Assembly (NCBI RefSeq): GCF_001484765.1
Contig: NZ_LLXO01000025.1
Coordinates: 1-64,000 of the forward strand
Direction: 5' to 3'
Origin: Entomohabitans teleogrylli
GTDB taxonomy: Bacteria; Pseudomonadota; Gammaproteobacteria; Enterobacterales; Enterobacteriaceae
DNA length: 64,000 nt
Below, piece after piece: positions 51,437-60,371 of the stretch (its first letter is position 1; each line of letters starts with the position of its first letter). The notes beneath the pieces were generated by a model. It saw only the letters and a program-made list of their open reading frames with translations. It searched no databases and had not been told where the DNA came from. A program made the translations under genes and the position numbers.

Positions 51437-52612
51437 ATGGCTAAAGGTATGCGGGTCAAACTTGAGTATCAGGTCAGCCATGACCCGGATACCGGGGCGC
51501 AAGTGACCCGTTTAACGCCCCCGGACGTCACCTGCCACCGGAACTATTTCTACCAGAAATGCTTCACCAACGATGGCAGCCGGCTGTTATTCGCCGGGGA
51601 GTTTGACGGCCACTGGAACTATTACTTGCTGGATCTGGCCGCCGGCGAGGCTGTCCAGCTCACCGAAGGACCAGGTGATAACACATTTGGTGGCTTCCTC
51701 TCCCCTGACGACAAATCCCTGTATTACGTGAAAAATGAACGTACCCTGCGGGAAGTCAATCTTGAAACCCTCGTCGAACGCGAAGTCTACCGGGTTCCCG
51801 ATGACTGGGTGGGCTACGGCACCTGGGTGGCCAACAGCGACTGTAACAAACTGGTGGGTATCGAAATCGCCCGGCAGGATCATGAGCCGCTCAATGACTG
51901 GCAGGCGTTCCACGACTTCTTCCATAAAGGTCCGCTCTGCCGTCTGCTGCGCGTCAATCTGCAAACCGGCGCCAGCGCGGTGATCCTCCAGCAGAAAGTC
52001 TGGCTGGGGCACCCGATTTACCGCCCGTTTGATGACAACACCGTCGCCTTCTGCCATGAAGGCCCGCACGATCTGGTGGATGCCCGTATGTGGCTGGTCA
52101 ATGAGGATGGCAGTCAGGTACGTAAAGTGAAGGAGCACGCGCCAGGAGAAAGCTGCACCCACGAATTCTGGGTGCCGGACGGCTCCGCGCTGATCTACGT
52201 CTCTTATCTGAAAGGTCAGCAGCAGCGCACCATCTACCGTTATCACCCGCAAAGCGGAGTAAATGAAGCGCTGATGCACATGCCTCCCTGCTCGCATCTG
52301 ATGAGCAACGTTGACGGCACACTGCTGGTCGGCGACGGCTCCGGCACGCCGGTCGATGTGAAAGACAGCGGCGGATACAGCATTGAAAACGATCCTTATC
52401 TGTACGGCTTCGATGTAGCGCAAAAAGCGTGGTTCCGCATTGCGCGTCACGATACCTCATGGGCGACCTTTGCCAATAGCCGTCAGGTCACCCATCCGCA
52501 CCCGTCGTTTACCCCGGACGATAGCGCCGTACTGTTCACGTCTGATAAAGACGGCAAGCCGGCGCTGTATATTGCACAACTCCCGGAAAAACGCGTCATG
52601 GTGAAAGCCTGA
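51437..52612 (+). CDS. ogl: Oligogalacturonate lyase
   Basis: Ogl cuts short oligogalacturonides (mostly dimers) in the cytoplasm by beta-elimination to unsaturated monomers, which KdgF then opens. The 391-residue protein is a seven-bladed beta-propeller; conserved metal-site His motifs are CHEGPHD and CTHEFWVPDG. AAAGGAGAAG precedes the ATG. With TogMNAB for uptake and KdgF and KduD downstream, it completes the intracellular part of pectin use, except KduI. Confidence 0.94.
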   Translation: MAKGMRVKLEYQVSHDPDTGAQVTRLTPPDVTCHRNYFYQKCFTNDGSRLLFAGEFDGHWNYYLLDLAAGEAVQLTEGPGDNTFGGFLSPDDKSLYYVKNERTLREVNLETLVEREVYRVPDDWVGYGTWVANSDCNKLVGIEIARQDHEPLNDWQAFHDFFHKGPLCRLLRVNLQTGASAVILQQKVWLGHPIYRPFDDNTVAFCHEGPHDLVDARMWLVNEDGSQVRKVKEHAPGESCTHEFWVPDGSALIYVSYLKGQQQRTIYRYHPQSGVNEALMHMPPCSHLMSNVDGTLLVGDGSGTPVDVKDSGGYSIENDPYLYGFDVAQKAWFRIARHDTSWATFANSRQVTHPHPSFTPDDSAVLFTSDKDGKPALYIAQLPEKRVMVKA

Positions 52613-52667
52613 GCGTTAAGAGGCAATTAACGTCGCTTTTTGTTGTTGTTTCCTGTAACTGGCCCTT

Positions 52668-52697
52668 GCCCCCTCAGCTGTTGCGGGGGCTTTTTTT
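52668..52697 (+). terminator. Terminator after ogl
   Basis: GCCCCC and GGGGGC pair around CTCAGCTGTTGC-type loop sequence, followed by seven T. Confidence 0.85.
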
Positions 52698-52900
52698 ATT
52701 CGTAATAACGCTTCGCTTACCGGCCATCAATAAAGTTAACTACGAATAATTTCTTCGCGGTAGATTTATCACGGTGGTGATTATTATTTACGCCCCGACA
52801 TCTTCCCTGTAAACGAATGCCGAGTCTGACAGCAATATTGAATAATAGCGCTATCGAGAAACTGAAATAATAAATCGGGTAATAAGATATAACGGCGATA

Positions 52901-52931
52901 AAAAAACCTCCGCGCAATGGGAGGTTTTCAG
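52901..52931 (-). terminator. Terminator after kdgM (minus strand)
   Basis: On the minus strand AACCTCC and GGAGGTT pair around ATTGCGC and are followed by seven U. The rest of 52698-52900 shows no credible gene. Confidence 0.82.
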
Positions 52932-53017
52932 TATCACGAAATGATTCAGGTTAGCGGACTGAATCATACATCGGGTCCGGCAAATGCGTTTCCGGTTTCC
53001 GGAAAGATAAGCGGATA

Positions 53018-53704
53018 TCAGAAAGAATAGGCCACACCGACCCGATAGCGAGTCTGGCGTTCATCGGTGGTTTTGCTACCGCTGACATTACCCAGTTCGG
53101 CATACGGCGCCCAGTTTTGATCCCACTTGTAGGCCACTTTCACGTTATACTCATCGTCGCCTTTTTTGTTATTGGCTTTCACCTGGTGCTCGCTACGCTT
53201 GTACAGGTAGTTCAGCTCCACGCGCCAGTCGCCAAACACATACCCGGCCCACGCCTCGCCGCGGTTGGTCTTATCGTCTTCATTCTTGGTATTATCATTA
53301 GGAAAACGGGTATATTCAAAACGATAGCGCGCAGCTACATAGAAACCGTTGTCGAAACTATACTGCGCGTGCAGATAAGGTTTCCAGATGGTTTTGCTGT
53401 CGTTACTTTCTACCGTCAGCCCCGGCGTCAGCGCAATATTACGGGTCGCGGCCCAGCGCCAGTTGATGGATTCCTCATGACCATTACCGATAACATCGCT
53501 GAAAGGCCTGTCGTGGTTAGTACCGCCGGAGCGCCATTTTGCCTCAACGCTAAACCCGAGGCCATTTGCAAAACGGTGAGATACCGCCACGCGATCTTTA
53601 TTGACCCGATCGTCCACATACTCGTGGCGCAAATCTACCGTTACCGCCTGCGCAGCAAAACTCGCGCCGCACAGCACTGCCATTCCCAGAGCCTTTTTCA
53701 ACAT
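53018..53704 (-). CDS. kdgM: Oligogalacturonate-specific porin KdgM
   Basis: KdgM is a small monomeric outer-membrane channel for pectin oligomers, feeding TogB. The 228-residue protein has a signal peptide (LKKALGMAVLCGASFAAQA) and then VTVDLRHEYVDDRVNKDR, a family start shared with NanC, and ends RVGVAYSF with C-terminal Phe for barrel assembly. I use ATG 53704 after GAGGA; ATG 53734 would put ten polar residues before the signal. NanC-type sialic acid porins are related, but the KdgR box and context favour KdgM. Confidence 0.92.
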   Translation of the reverse strand: MLKKALGMAVLCGASFAAQAVTVDLRHEYVDDRVNKDRVAVSHRFANGLGFSVEAKWRSGGTNHDRPFSDVIGNGHEESINWRWAATRNIALTPGLTVESNDSKTIWKPYLHAQYSFDNGFYVAARYRFEYTRFPNDNTKNEDDKTNRGEAWAGYVFGDWRVELNYLYKRSEHQVKANNKKGDDEYNVKVAYKWDQNWAPYAELGNVSGSKTTDERQTRYRVGVAYSF

Positions 53705-53716
53705 AATCAATCCTCG

Positions 53717-53736
53717 ATTGAAATAATATTTCATTT
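53717..53736. promoter_or_regulatory. KdgR-type operator at kdgM
   Basis: ATTGAAATAATATTTCATTT is a palindrome of the KdgR type (GAAAT-N3-ATTTC), 13 bp before the kdgM start, a position that could block RNA polymerase. A CRP-like CGTGA-N6-TCAAA lies at 53825-53840. Confidence 0.6.
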
Positions 53737-54004
53737 TTATGAAACTGAATTTTATTTTTAAAGAAATATTATTTTAGTGATCAGGATCGTAAATATTCAC
53801 CGTTGCCAAATCCGCTGTCAGGAACGTGATACAGCTCAAAAATAAAACAGCACTTCAAAAACAAAAAAGAGGTTTTCTGGTCAGCAGGATCCTTTTTACG
53901 TTTCATTTTTTATGAAAAAACAACAAACCCAATAATCACTATGGAAATATTTTTAATATGGCGGGAATTAACCTTTTGTCGCCAGCCAGACAAGGCAAGT
54001 ATTT
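53737..54004. promoter_or_regulatory. AT-rich upstream region of kdgM
   Basis: No gene is seen. Besides the CRP-like site, TTTCATTTTTTATGAAA near 53901 is a perfect inverted repeat with arms opposite to a KdgR box; another regulator may use it. Confidence 0.35.
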
Positions 54005-54101
54005 AAGAGCCTGTCCTGTCAGGGCTATTTGGCTTGCCATTCTGAACCTCGGCAGCGCTCAAACTGGCTGCGCCAGGAACGCCTTCCGGGAGAGGCTCTA
54101 A
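54005..54101. repeat. Short element with terminal inverted repeats, MITE-like
   Basis: AGAGCCT (54006-54012) and AGGCTCT (54093-54099) bound about 94 bp, extended by partly matching TTA/TAA flanks. GC content and texture differ from the AT-rich sequence on both sides. Inside, GCAGC and GCTGC can pair. It has no coding capacity. Only one copy is seen in this window, so a mobile origin is unproven. Confidence 0.35.
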
Positions 54102-54175
54102 GTGGGAAAAATCACTGGGGGAGATAAAAAACTACCGCCGTTATTTTCCGGCGCAGGACGCGCCGGAAGAGAGCG

Positions 54176-55345
54176 TCAATCGCGTTCAATGGCCAGCGCC
54201 ACCCCCTGCCCGCCGCCGATGCACAGCGTCGCCAGCCCTTTGCGGGCATCACGCTTCACCATTTCATGCACCAGCGAGACCAGGATCCGGCAACCGGAGG
54301 CGCCGATAGGATGTCCGAGCGCCAGCGCGCCGCCGTTCACGTTCACCCGGCGCTCATCCCATTCCAGCAGCTTATTCACCGACAGCGCCTGGGCGGCAAA
54401 TGCTTCGTTGGCCTCGATCAGATCCAGCTCATCCAGTTGCCAGCCGGCGCGCTCCAGACAGCGGCGCGTGGCATACACCGGCGCAATGCCCATCAGCGCC
54501 GGATCGACCCCTACGCTGGCGAAGGCGCGGATGCGCGCCATCGGCTCCAGCCCCAGCGCTTCAGCCTTACTGGCGCTCATCATCAACACCGCCGCGGCGC
54601 CATCGTTAAGGGATGACGCATTGCCCGCCGTGACGCTGCCGGACCGCTCGAATACCGGCAGCAGCGTCGCCAGCCCTTCGGCACAGGGATCGCGGCGCGG
54701 CTGTTCATCGGTATCAATGCCCGGCTCCCCCCGCCCGGCGACCGGAACAATCTCGTCGCGAAAACGCCCGGCGTCAATCGCCGCCCGAGCCTTCTGGTGG
54801 GAAGCCAGCGCGTAGGCGTCCTGCTGCTCGCGGCTGATGCCATACTCCCTGGCCAGATTTTCAGCCGTTACGCCGATATGGTAATCATTGAACGCATCCC
54901 ACAGGCCGTCGTGCACCAGGCTGTCTATCAACTGAACATCGCCAGGACGCGCGCCGTGCCGCCCGTTGGCCAACACATGCGGCGCGCGGCTCATATTCTC
55001 CTGGCCGCCGGCAATCACCACATCGGCCTCGCCGCACTGAATCGCCTGAGTCGCCAGATGGAGCGCCTTGAGCCCCGAACCGCAGACGTCATTAATCGTA
55101 ATTGCCGAAACCGAACTCGGCAGACCGCTGTTGAGCGCGGTTTGCCGGGCAGGGTTTTGCCCGGCGCCGGCGGTCAGCACCTGGCCAAGAATAACTTCAT
55201 CGACATCTACGGGGTTGATGCCGCTGCGCGCCAGCAGCGCCCGAACCACCACACTACCCAGCTCCGTTGCGCAATAGCGTGCCAGACTCCCCTGAAAACA
55301 GCCGATGGGGGTGCGCGCCGCGCCAACGATAACGACATCTTTCAT
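54176..55345 (-). CDS. yqeF: Acetyl-CoA acetyltransferase YqeF (thiolase)
   Basis: This thiolase condenses or cleaves acetoacetyl-CoA. The 389-residue protein has the nucleophile Cys in NDVCGSGLKALH, the His of GGALALGHPIGASG and the second Cys in LCIGGGQG, all intact. E. coli carries yqeF just beyond kduI in the same order (ygeA, araE, kduD, kduI, yqeF), so it belongs to the chromosomal backbone here. Its role is unclear because no hydroxybutyrate or fatty-acid genes are beside it. Confidence 0.9.
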   Translation of the reverse strand: MKDVVIVGAARTPIGCFQGSLARYCATELGSVVVRALLARSGINPVDVDEVILGQVLTAGAGQNPARQTALNSGLPSSVSAITINDVCGSGLKALHLATQAIQCGEADVVIAGGQENMSRAPHVLANGRHGARPGDVQLIDSLVHDGLWDAFNDYHIGVTAENLAREYGISREQQDAYALASHQKARAAIDAGRFRDEIVPVAGRGEPGIDTDEQPRRDPCAEGLATLLPVFERSGSVTAGNASSLNDGAAAVLMMSASKAEALGLEPMARIRAFASVGVDPALMGIAPVYATRRCLERAGWQLDELDLIEANEAFAAQALSVNKLLEWDERRVNVNGGALALGHPIGASGCRILVSLVHEMVKRDARKGLATLCIGGGQGVALAIERD

Positions 55346-55636
55346 GCAGGCTCTCCTGTTCGGGAAGCGGACATATTAAATGATTGTTATCAACTCTTTT
55401 TGAAAAGTTTAAAAATAAGTGAAATAAGTCACAACTCTGCATCGCCGCCGCCCACAACTGATGGTGGGGTGATTTGTGAAAAGGCAGCGGCGGCGATACT
55501 CTGATTAATAAGCAAGGCCGAGGTTGCGGGTATTGTCAAACCTGTGGATAGCCTCCACAATCAGCGCGCAACTTTGCTATTGAATAACCCGGGTAATGCC
55601 GACTGGCATTACCTTATTTATGTTGAGATGACGATC
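55346..55636. other. Gap between yqeF and the amidohydrolase gene with inverted repeats
   Basis: ATCGCCGCCGC (55441-55451) and GCGGCGGCGAT (55487-55497) form an 11-base perfect inverted repeat around a 35-base loop. A second, TGTGGA-N5-TCCACA, lies near 55542-55558. Both lie before the amidohydrolase and could be operator or leader elements. Confidence 0.35.
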
Positions 55637-57367
55637 ATGACGCAAGATCCCGGCACCGCTGAGGTTATCTATCACAACGGTACGATTTACACCGCCGACG
55701 AGCAGAATACGTTCTGTAGCGCGCTGGCTATTCGCCAGGGTTACATTCTCGCCACTGGCAGTGATGAACAGATGCTGCGCCTTGCCGACAGCGGCACGGA
55801 ACTTATCGATCTACAGGGAAAAGTGATGCTGCCGGGTCTGATCGACAGCCATATGCACCCGTTCTGGGGCGGTAAACAACTGCGCGGCTGTAATCTCAAC
55901 TACGCCGCCCTCACCGTTGAGCAAACCCTCGCCCATATTCAACAGCATCTGGATAACGATCCGGTCAGCGGCGAAGATGACTGGCTGACCGTGCGCGCCT
56001 GGCAGCGCCAGGGAATGGTGCCGGTGGGCGCCGACATGAGCCGCGACGCCCTCGATACGCTGCGTACCCGCCGCCCGATAGCGCTGTTTTCCAATGACTG
56101 CCACACCCTTGCCGCCAACAGTCGCGCCCTGGAGATGCTGGGTATTGATGAAACGACCCCAGTGCCGACCGACGGTAAAATCGCCCGCGACCACCTGGGG
56201 CGCCTGACCGGTATTCTCGAAGACGCCCCGGCGATGCGCGCCTTTGACTCCATCCCCTCAGGTACTGCGGAGCAAAACGTCCAGATTGCCGCTCACGTGC
56301 AGCAGGTGTTGAATGCCCAGGGCGTCACCACGGTGATGGACACCCGGGTATTCGCTGAACAACTGGAAGCTTTCGCCGCCCTGCGCGCCAGAGGCCAACT
56401 GTCGCTACGGGTGCTCGGCGCCCGGGAAATCACCCCGGATAGCGTTGACGGTCCACAGGACGCCGCCCGGGCGGTTAGCGAAGTCGTGGCGTTCGCCCGC
56501 CAGTGGGACGACGCGCAGTGGACGCCGGAACCCGGCTTTGGCCTGACGCACATGAAACTGTTTATTGACGGCGTATTGCAGCCCCCCACCATGACGGCGG
56601 CGCTGCTGGAGCCTTACCGGGAAAACCGCGGCAGCGACGAACAGCCGGACTGGCAGCCCAGCGGGCGCTATGGCGACCTGTACTTCACCGCGCCGGTAGT
56701 GGATGCCCTGATCCTCGAATCGGCGCGCGCCGGGTTACATCCCCATACCCACACGGTGGGCGATGGCGCTATCGAAATGGTGCTTAACGCCGTGGAGAAG
56801 ATGCGCGACGCCCTGCCGGGTAAGGATATTCGCCCGGGGCTGGCCCACAACGAGCTGGCGGCTACCCACCACTATGCGCGTTTCGCACAGCTCGGCGCGA
56901 CGGCGGTGCTCTCGTTCCAGTGGAGCGGTCTGCCGGCGGTGTTAATCCACGAAGAGCGGGAGATGCTCGGGGAAGCGCGCTTTCGCAATATGGAACCCAT
57001 CGCCCACTTTATCGACGCCGGTGCGCGGGTGGCCTACGGTAGCGACTGGCCTATCGATCGCCTCGACGAATGGTATAACCTTCAGGTAGGCATGACCCGC
57101 CGCGCCTGGGACGCCGAAGGTCAGCCCGCCGGGCCGCGTCTGGACAACGACCGTGATCTGACACTCACCGAAGCTCTGCGCGCCGCCACGATTGACGCCG
57201 CCTGGATGGTCGGTAAAGAGCGCTATATCGGTTCGCTGGAGCCGGGCAAACTCGCTGATGCGATTGTGCTGCATAACAATATTTTTGCACAGCCGCCGGA
57301 AACCCTGTTCCGCACCCGTATCGCTCGTACCCTGGTTGGCGGTAAGGTGGTTTACCAGAGCCAGTGA
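55637..57367 (+). CDS. Amidohydrolase family 3 metal-dependent hydrolase (YtcJ-like)
   Basis: The 576-residue protein has the amidohydrolase barrel with DSHMHPFWGG as the metal-binding HxH, a later HTHTVGDGAIEMVL and AYGSDWPID with the catalytic Asp, and an N-terminal beta-sandwich (YHNGTIYTADEQN) closing at the C-terminus (LEPGKLADAIVL). YtcJ-like proteins hydrolyse N-acyl or cyclic amides of unknown nature. I prefer ATG 55637; ATG 55628 is three codons upstream, and a frame from 55544 has a hydrophilic unrelated start. It precedes a permease of the same strand. Confidence 0.8.
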   Translation: MTQDPGTAEVIYHNGTIYTADEQNTFCSALAIRQGYILATGSDEQMLRLADSGTELIDLQGKVMLPGLIDSHMHPFWGGKQLRGCNLNYAALTVEQTLAHIQQHLDNDPVSGEDDWLTVRAWQRQGMVPVGADMSRDALDTLRTRRPIALFSNDCHTLAANSRALEMLGIDETTPVPTDGKIARDHLGRLTGILEDAPAMRAFDSIPSGTAEQNVQIAAHVQQVLNAQGVTTVMDTRVFAEQLEAFAALRARGQLSLRVLGAREITPDSVDGPQDAARAVSEVVAFARQWDDAQWTPEPGFGLTHMKLFIDGVLQPPTMTAALLEPYRENRGSDEQPDWQPSGRYGDLYFTAPVVDALILESARAGLHPHTHTVGDGAIEMVLNAVEKMRDALPGKDIRPGLAHNELAATHHYARFAQLGATAVLSFQWSGLPAVLIHEEREMLGEARFRNMEPIAHFIDAGARVAYGSDWPIDRLDEWYNLQVGMTRRAWDAEGQPAGPRLDNDRDLTLTEALRAATIDAAWMVGKERYIGSLEPGKLADAIVLHNNIFAQPPETLFRTRIARTLVGGKVVYQSQ

Positions 57368-57374
57368 GGCGGGT

Positions 57375-57405
57375 TACCGGCAGTGGATAATTTCCGCTGC
57401 CGGTA
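57375..57405 (+). terminator. Hairpin after the amidohydrolase gene
   Basis: TACCGGCAG and CTGCCGGTA form a nine-base perfect stem 8 bp after the stop. The U-run is missing. The rest of the gap to 57754 is AT-rich, with a TACGTA-type palindrome near 57643, and no gene is seen. Confidence 0.5.
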
Positions 57406-57754
57406 AATCAATAATCAGAATTTCCTCATAATGAAACCATTTATTTACATCACAAACCCTACATTGCTGATTATTTCGATTTTTAACATTCGCAAATTGA
57501 ATTATATAGCCAGGATTAACCACTAATCCGGTCGCTTATTAATTTAACCACTTTCCAACCCCCCCTGGCTGTGTCAAAATTCGCGACTTTACTCAGACCG
57601 ACATTATTTTCAGGCCGCCGGGGAGCTGACATCCGGTCACGTACTACGTACGCCGCCACCACAGCGCCGCGCCGGCATCAGACAAAGGATGTCGCTAATA
57701 TTTATTAATTTTTTGCCAGTGCGGTTATCCCGGCACCAGGAGATGATACGGTAA

Positions 57755-59098
57755 ATGCCACAGAATACTCAGTTGCGAAGAGTTCTTAAAACGCCTGCGC
57801 TGGTCGCGTTTGGGCTGGCCTATATGGTCCCACTGGGCGTTTTCACTACTTATGGTCAGGTGACGGTGTTAAGCCAGGGGCATTTGCCGGTCGCCTATTT
57901 AATCACCATTGCCACCATCCTGTTTACTGCACTGAGCTACTGCCGAATGACCAGCGCCATGCCGCTGGCGGGTTCAGCGTATTCCTACGTGCAGCGCAGC
58001 TTTGGCGGTAAAGTCGGTTTTCTGGTCGGCTGGGCGCAGATCCTTGATTATCTGTTCCTGCCGATCCTCAACTACTTAGTGTTAGGCATCTTTTTGCACG
58101 AGGCATTTCCGTCCATTCCCGCCGCGGTGTTTGTGCTCGGTTCAATTGCATCGGTCAGTCTGTTAAATATCCTCGGCGTACGGCTAATGACGTCAGTGAA
58201 TTTCTCGCTGATTGGCGCCCAGATGGTGTTTATCGTCCTGTTTATCACGCTGTCATTCAGCCAGGCCGAACTGACGCCGGAAAACCTGATGCGCCCGCTG
58301 CTGGTCGGCGCCGGAGACTTTTCCGGGCTAATGGCCGGCGCGGCGGTGCTGTGCCTGGCGTTTCTCGGGTTTGACGCTATCGCCACCATGGCCGAAGAAG
58401 CCGATGACGCAAAGCGCACCCTGCCGCGCGCCATCCTGATCACCGTCATTTCCGCCGGCACGATTTTTATCGCCGTCTCCTACTCCGCCCATATCATCTA
58501 CCCGGACTGGCAGTCGCTGATCCCGGTGCAGGATACCGCCAGCCTGGTGGTTTCCGAAAAGGCCGGCGGTAAATGGATGTATACCTTCTTTATGGCCGCC
58601 TACCTGACCGGGGTCTATGCTTCGGCGATGACTGCCCAGACCGGGGTATCGCGTATTTTCTATGCCATGGGTCGTGAAGGGGTGCTGCCGCGCAAAGTGT
58701 TCTACCATCTGCACAGCCGTTACCACACGCCGTACCGGGCGATCCTGTTCGTGGCGGTGGTATCGCTGACCGCCCTGTTCCTCGACCTCAACATGGTGGT
58801 GTCGATGATCAGTTTCGGCGCTCTGGGGGCATTTACCTTCGTTAACCTGAGCGTGGTCAAACACTTCCTGATCAATGAAAAGCGGCGCGGCGGCGCAGCG
58901 CTGTTTAAGTATGGGCTGCTGCCGATTATCGGCTTTCTGCTTTCGGTCTGGCTGTGGTCGCACCTTGAACCGGACGCCCTGAAAGTGGGTATGACCTGGC
59001 TGGTGATTGGCTTTATCTACCTGCTGTGGCTGACCAAAGGGCTGCGCCAGGCGCCGCCGTCGGTGAAGTACGACGATATTGCCCATCTGATTGACTAA
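57755..59098 (+). CDS. APC-superfamily amino acid/polyamine permease
   Basis: The 447-residue protein has about 12 helices and APC motifs: GLAYMVPLGVFTTYGQV in helix 1 (substrate-binding unwound Gly region), AMPLAGSAYSYVQRSFGG and FLGFDAIATMAEEADDAKRTLPRAI. The order fits the PuuP/YeeF-like group, which transports putrescine or amino acids. AGGAGATGATACG gives the ribosome site. The 387-bp gap to the amidohydrolase makes joint transcription uncertain, but uptake of the amide substrate or product is a fair hypothesis. Confidence 0.85.
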   Translation: MPQNTQLRRVLKTPALVAFGLAYMVPLGVFTTYGQVTVLSQGHLPVAYLITIATILFTALSYCRMTSAMPLAGSAYSYVQRSFGGKVGFLVGWAQILDYLFLPILNYLVLGIFLHEAFPSIPAAVFVLGSIASVSLLNILGVRLMTSVNFSLIGAQMVFIVLFITLSFSQAELTPENLMRPLLVGAGDFSGLMAGAAVLCLAFLGFDAIATMAEEADDAKRTLPRAILITVISAGTIFIAVSYSAHIIYPDWQSLIPVQDTASLVVSEKAGGKWMYTFFMAAYLTGVYASAMTAQTGVSRIFYAMGREGVLPRKVFYHLHSRYHTPYRAILFVAVVSLTALFLDLNMVVSMISFGALGAFTFVNLSVVKHFLINEKRRGGAALFKYGLLPIIGFLLSVWLWSHLEPDALKVGMTWLVIGFIYLLWLTKGLRQAPPSVKYDDIAHLID

Positions 59099-59180
59099 TT
59101 AGCGACACAAAGCGCGCTGCGGATTACCGGGCGCGCAGTTTGTTTCACCGCGCTCTGCCTGCGCGTACCAGAACCGGGGA

Positions 59181-59711
59181 ATGATGCTCACCTTTCGACA
59201 CCTCACCGATACCGCCAGCGACGATTTCCGTCTGGTGGACACCCTGTACGAATCCGCCTTCCCGTGGCATGAAAAACGCGAAGCAGCGGCGAAACAGCTG
59301 GCGCTGGACAACCCTCACTACCGTCTGCTGGCCTGTTACGATGGGCGGCTATTTGTCGGGATGATCGGCGCCTGGCGCTTCCACGGCTACAGCTATATTG
59401 AGCACCTGGCCGTCAACGACCAGTTGCGCGGCGCCGGCTATGGTAAACGGATGCTGCGCCAGTTCCTCGACGCAAACCCGCTCACCGTTCTGGAAATTGA
59501 TCCTCTGACGACCGGGATTGCCCGGCGGCGGCTGCGCTTTTACCAACAGCTCGGGTTTCAGCGCAATCCATTTACTCACCACCACCCCAGCTACCACGCC
59601 GGCGTGGCGGATCATTTGCTGCTGGTGCTCAGCCATCCGCACCCTCTTGATGACGCCCGCTACCAGCAGTTCCATGATGATTTATGCCATGTGGTGATGG
59701 CCGGCGTGTGA
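59181..59711 (+). CDS. GNAT family N-acetyltransferase
   Basis: The 176-residue protein has the GNAT core: IEHLAVNDQLRGAGYGKRMLRQFLD with the acetyl-CoA pyrophosphate loop (R-x-x-G-x-G/A), then RFYQQLGFQRNPFTHHHPSYH. It lies 82 bp after the permease on the same strand and might acetylate an imported amine. Start is ATG 59181 or 59184; GGGGA favours the second. The substrate is unknown. Confidence 0.85.
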   Translation: MMLTFRHLTDTASDDFRLVDTLYESAFPWHEKREAAAKQLALDNPHYRLLACYDGRLFVGMIGAWRFHGYSYIEHLAVNDQLRGAGYGKRMLRQFLDANPLTVLEIDPLTTGIARRRLRFYQQLGFQRNPFTHHHPSYHAGVADHLLLVLSHPHPLDDARYQQFHDDLCHVVMAGV

Positions 59712-60371
59712 TACGTCCGGCCAGCTCTCCGCAAACCTCAGTAAACGCGCCGCCCTGTAAAGAAATAGCGATCAACTAATCTCCTGTTATCTCATATATC
59801 CGGCGCCTGGTAATAATGCCAAAAACCTTCTATTCTTTAACTCCGTAATATATTTCCCGGCCCGGAAATAAAATATATTTTATATCTGATTCGCTATTTT
59901 AAAGGCTATCCTGCGATTAATTAGCCTGATGTTGATTAGCATTAAAACGGTACAAATGAAAGAAAACCCCACATAGTCAGCACAATAATCCACGATAAAA
60001 TCATTAATCAGAATTTAAATTTTTTAACCTGTCAGGCACTATCTAATCACCAGGAATATCTATATTTAATCCAACAAACTAAAAAAATATCGACCCAGAG
60101 CCCCAGCGAATAATCGCTATTTTTATAATGGTATTCACACCATAAAAAACTGGCGCTCTCATTTATTGACCTGAAATGCCTGTATGAGGCGATGATGATG
60201 GATACCGGCTTATTTAAGCTTTTATCTGCCGCGCGGCAGAAAAACAAGATTCCCCCTCTGCACAGCGACTGCGCTGTGCGACCCGTCACTGGTTCTGCGG
60301 CAGCGCCTGTCGTATCGCTACAACCATTTGCAGCCCCGTCTGCACGGCCTTTTTTTGCCTGGAGGTTTACC
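59712..60371. promoter_or_regulatory. AT-rich promoter region of the pilus cluster
   Basis: This 660-bp gap has no credible gene on either strand. Its AT-rich first part (59800-60180) is likely to contain the pilus promoter and to bind H-NS-type proteins. CACAGCG and CGCTGTG (about 60259-60276) form a hairpin in the probable 5' leader. An open frame from 60192 runs into the first pilin gene, but its first 60 residues look non-coding. Confidence 0.45.

Noticed and set aside
52717-52917. 66-codon hydrophobic open frame on the minus strand between ogl and kdgM
   Set aside because: Low-complexity AT-rich sequence, no ribosome site, and it begins inside the likely kdgM terminator.
60192-60371. 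N-terminal extension of the first pilin gene by 60 residues
   Set aside because: GGAGG directly before ATG 60372 and the following signal peptide fix the start; the extension overlaps a leader hairpin.
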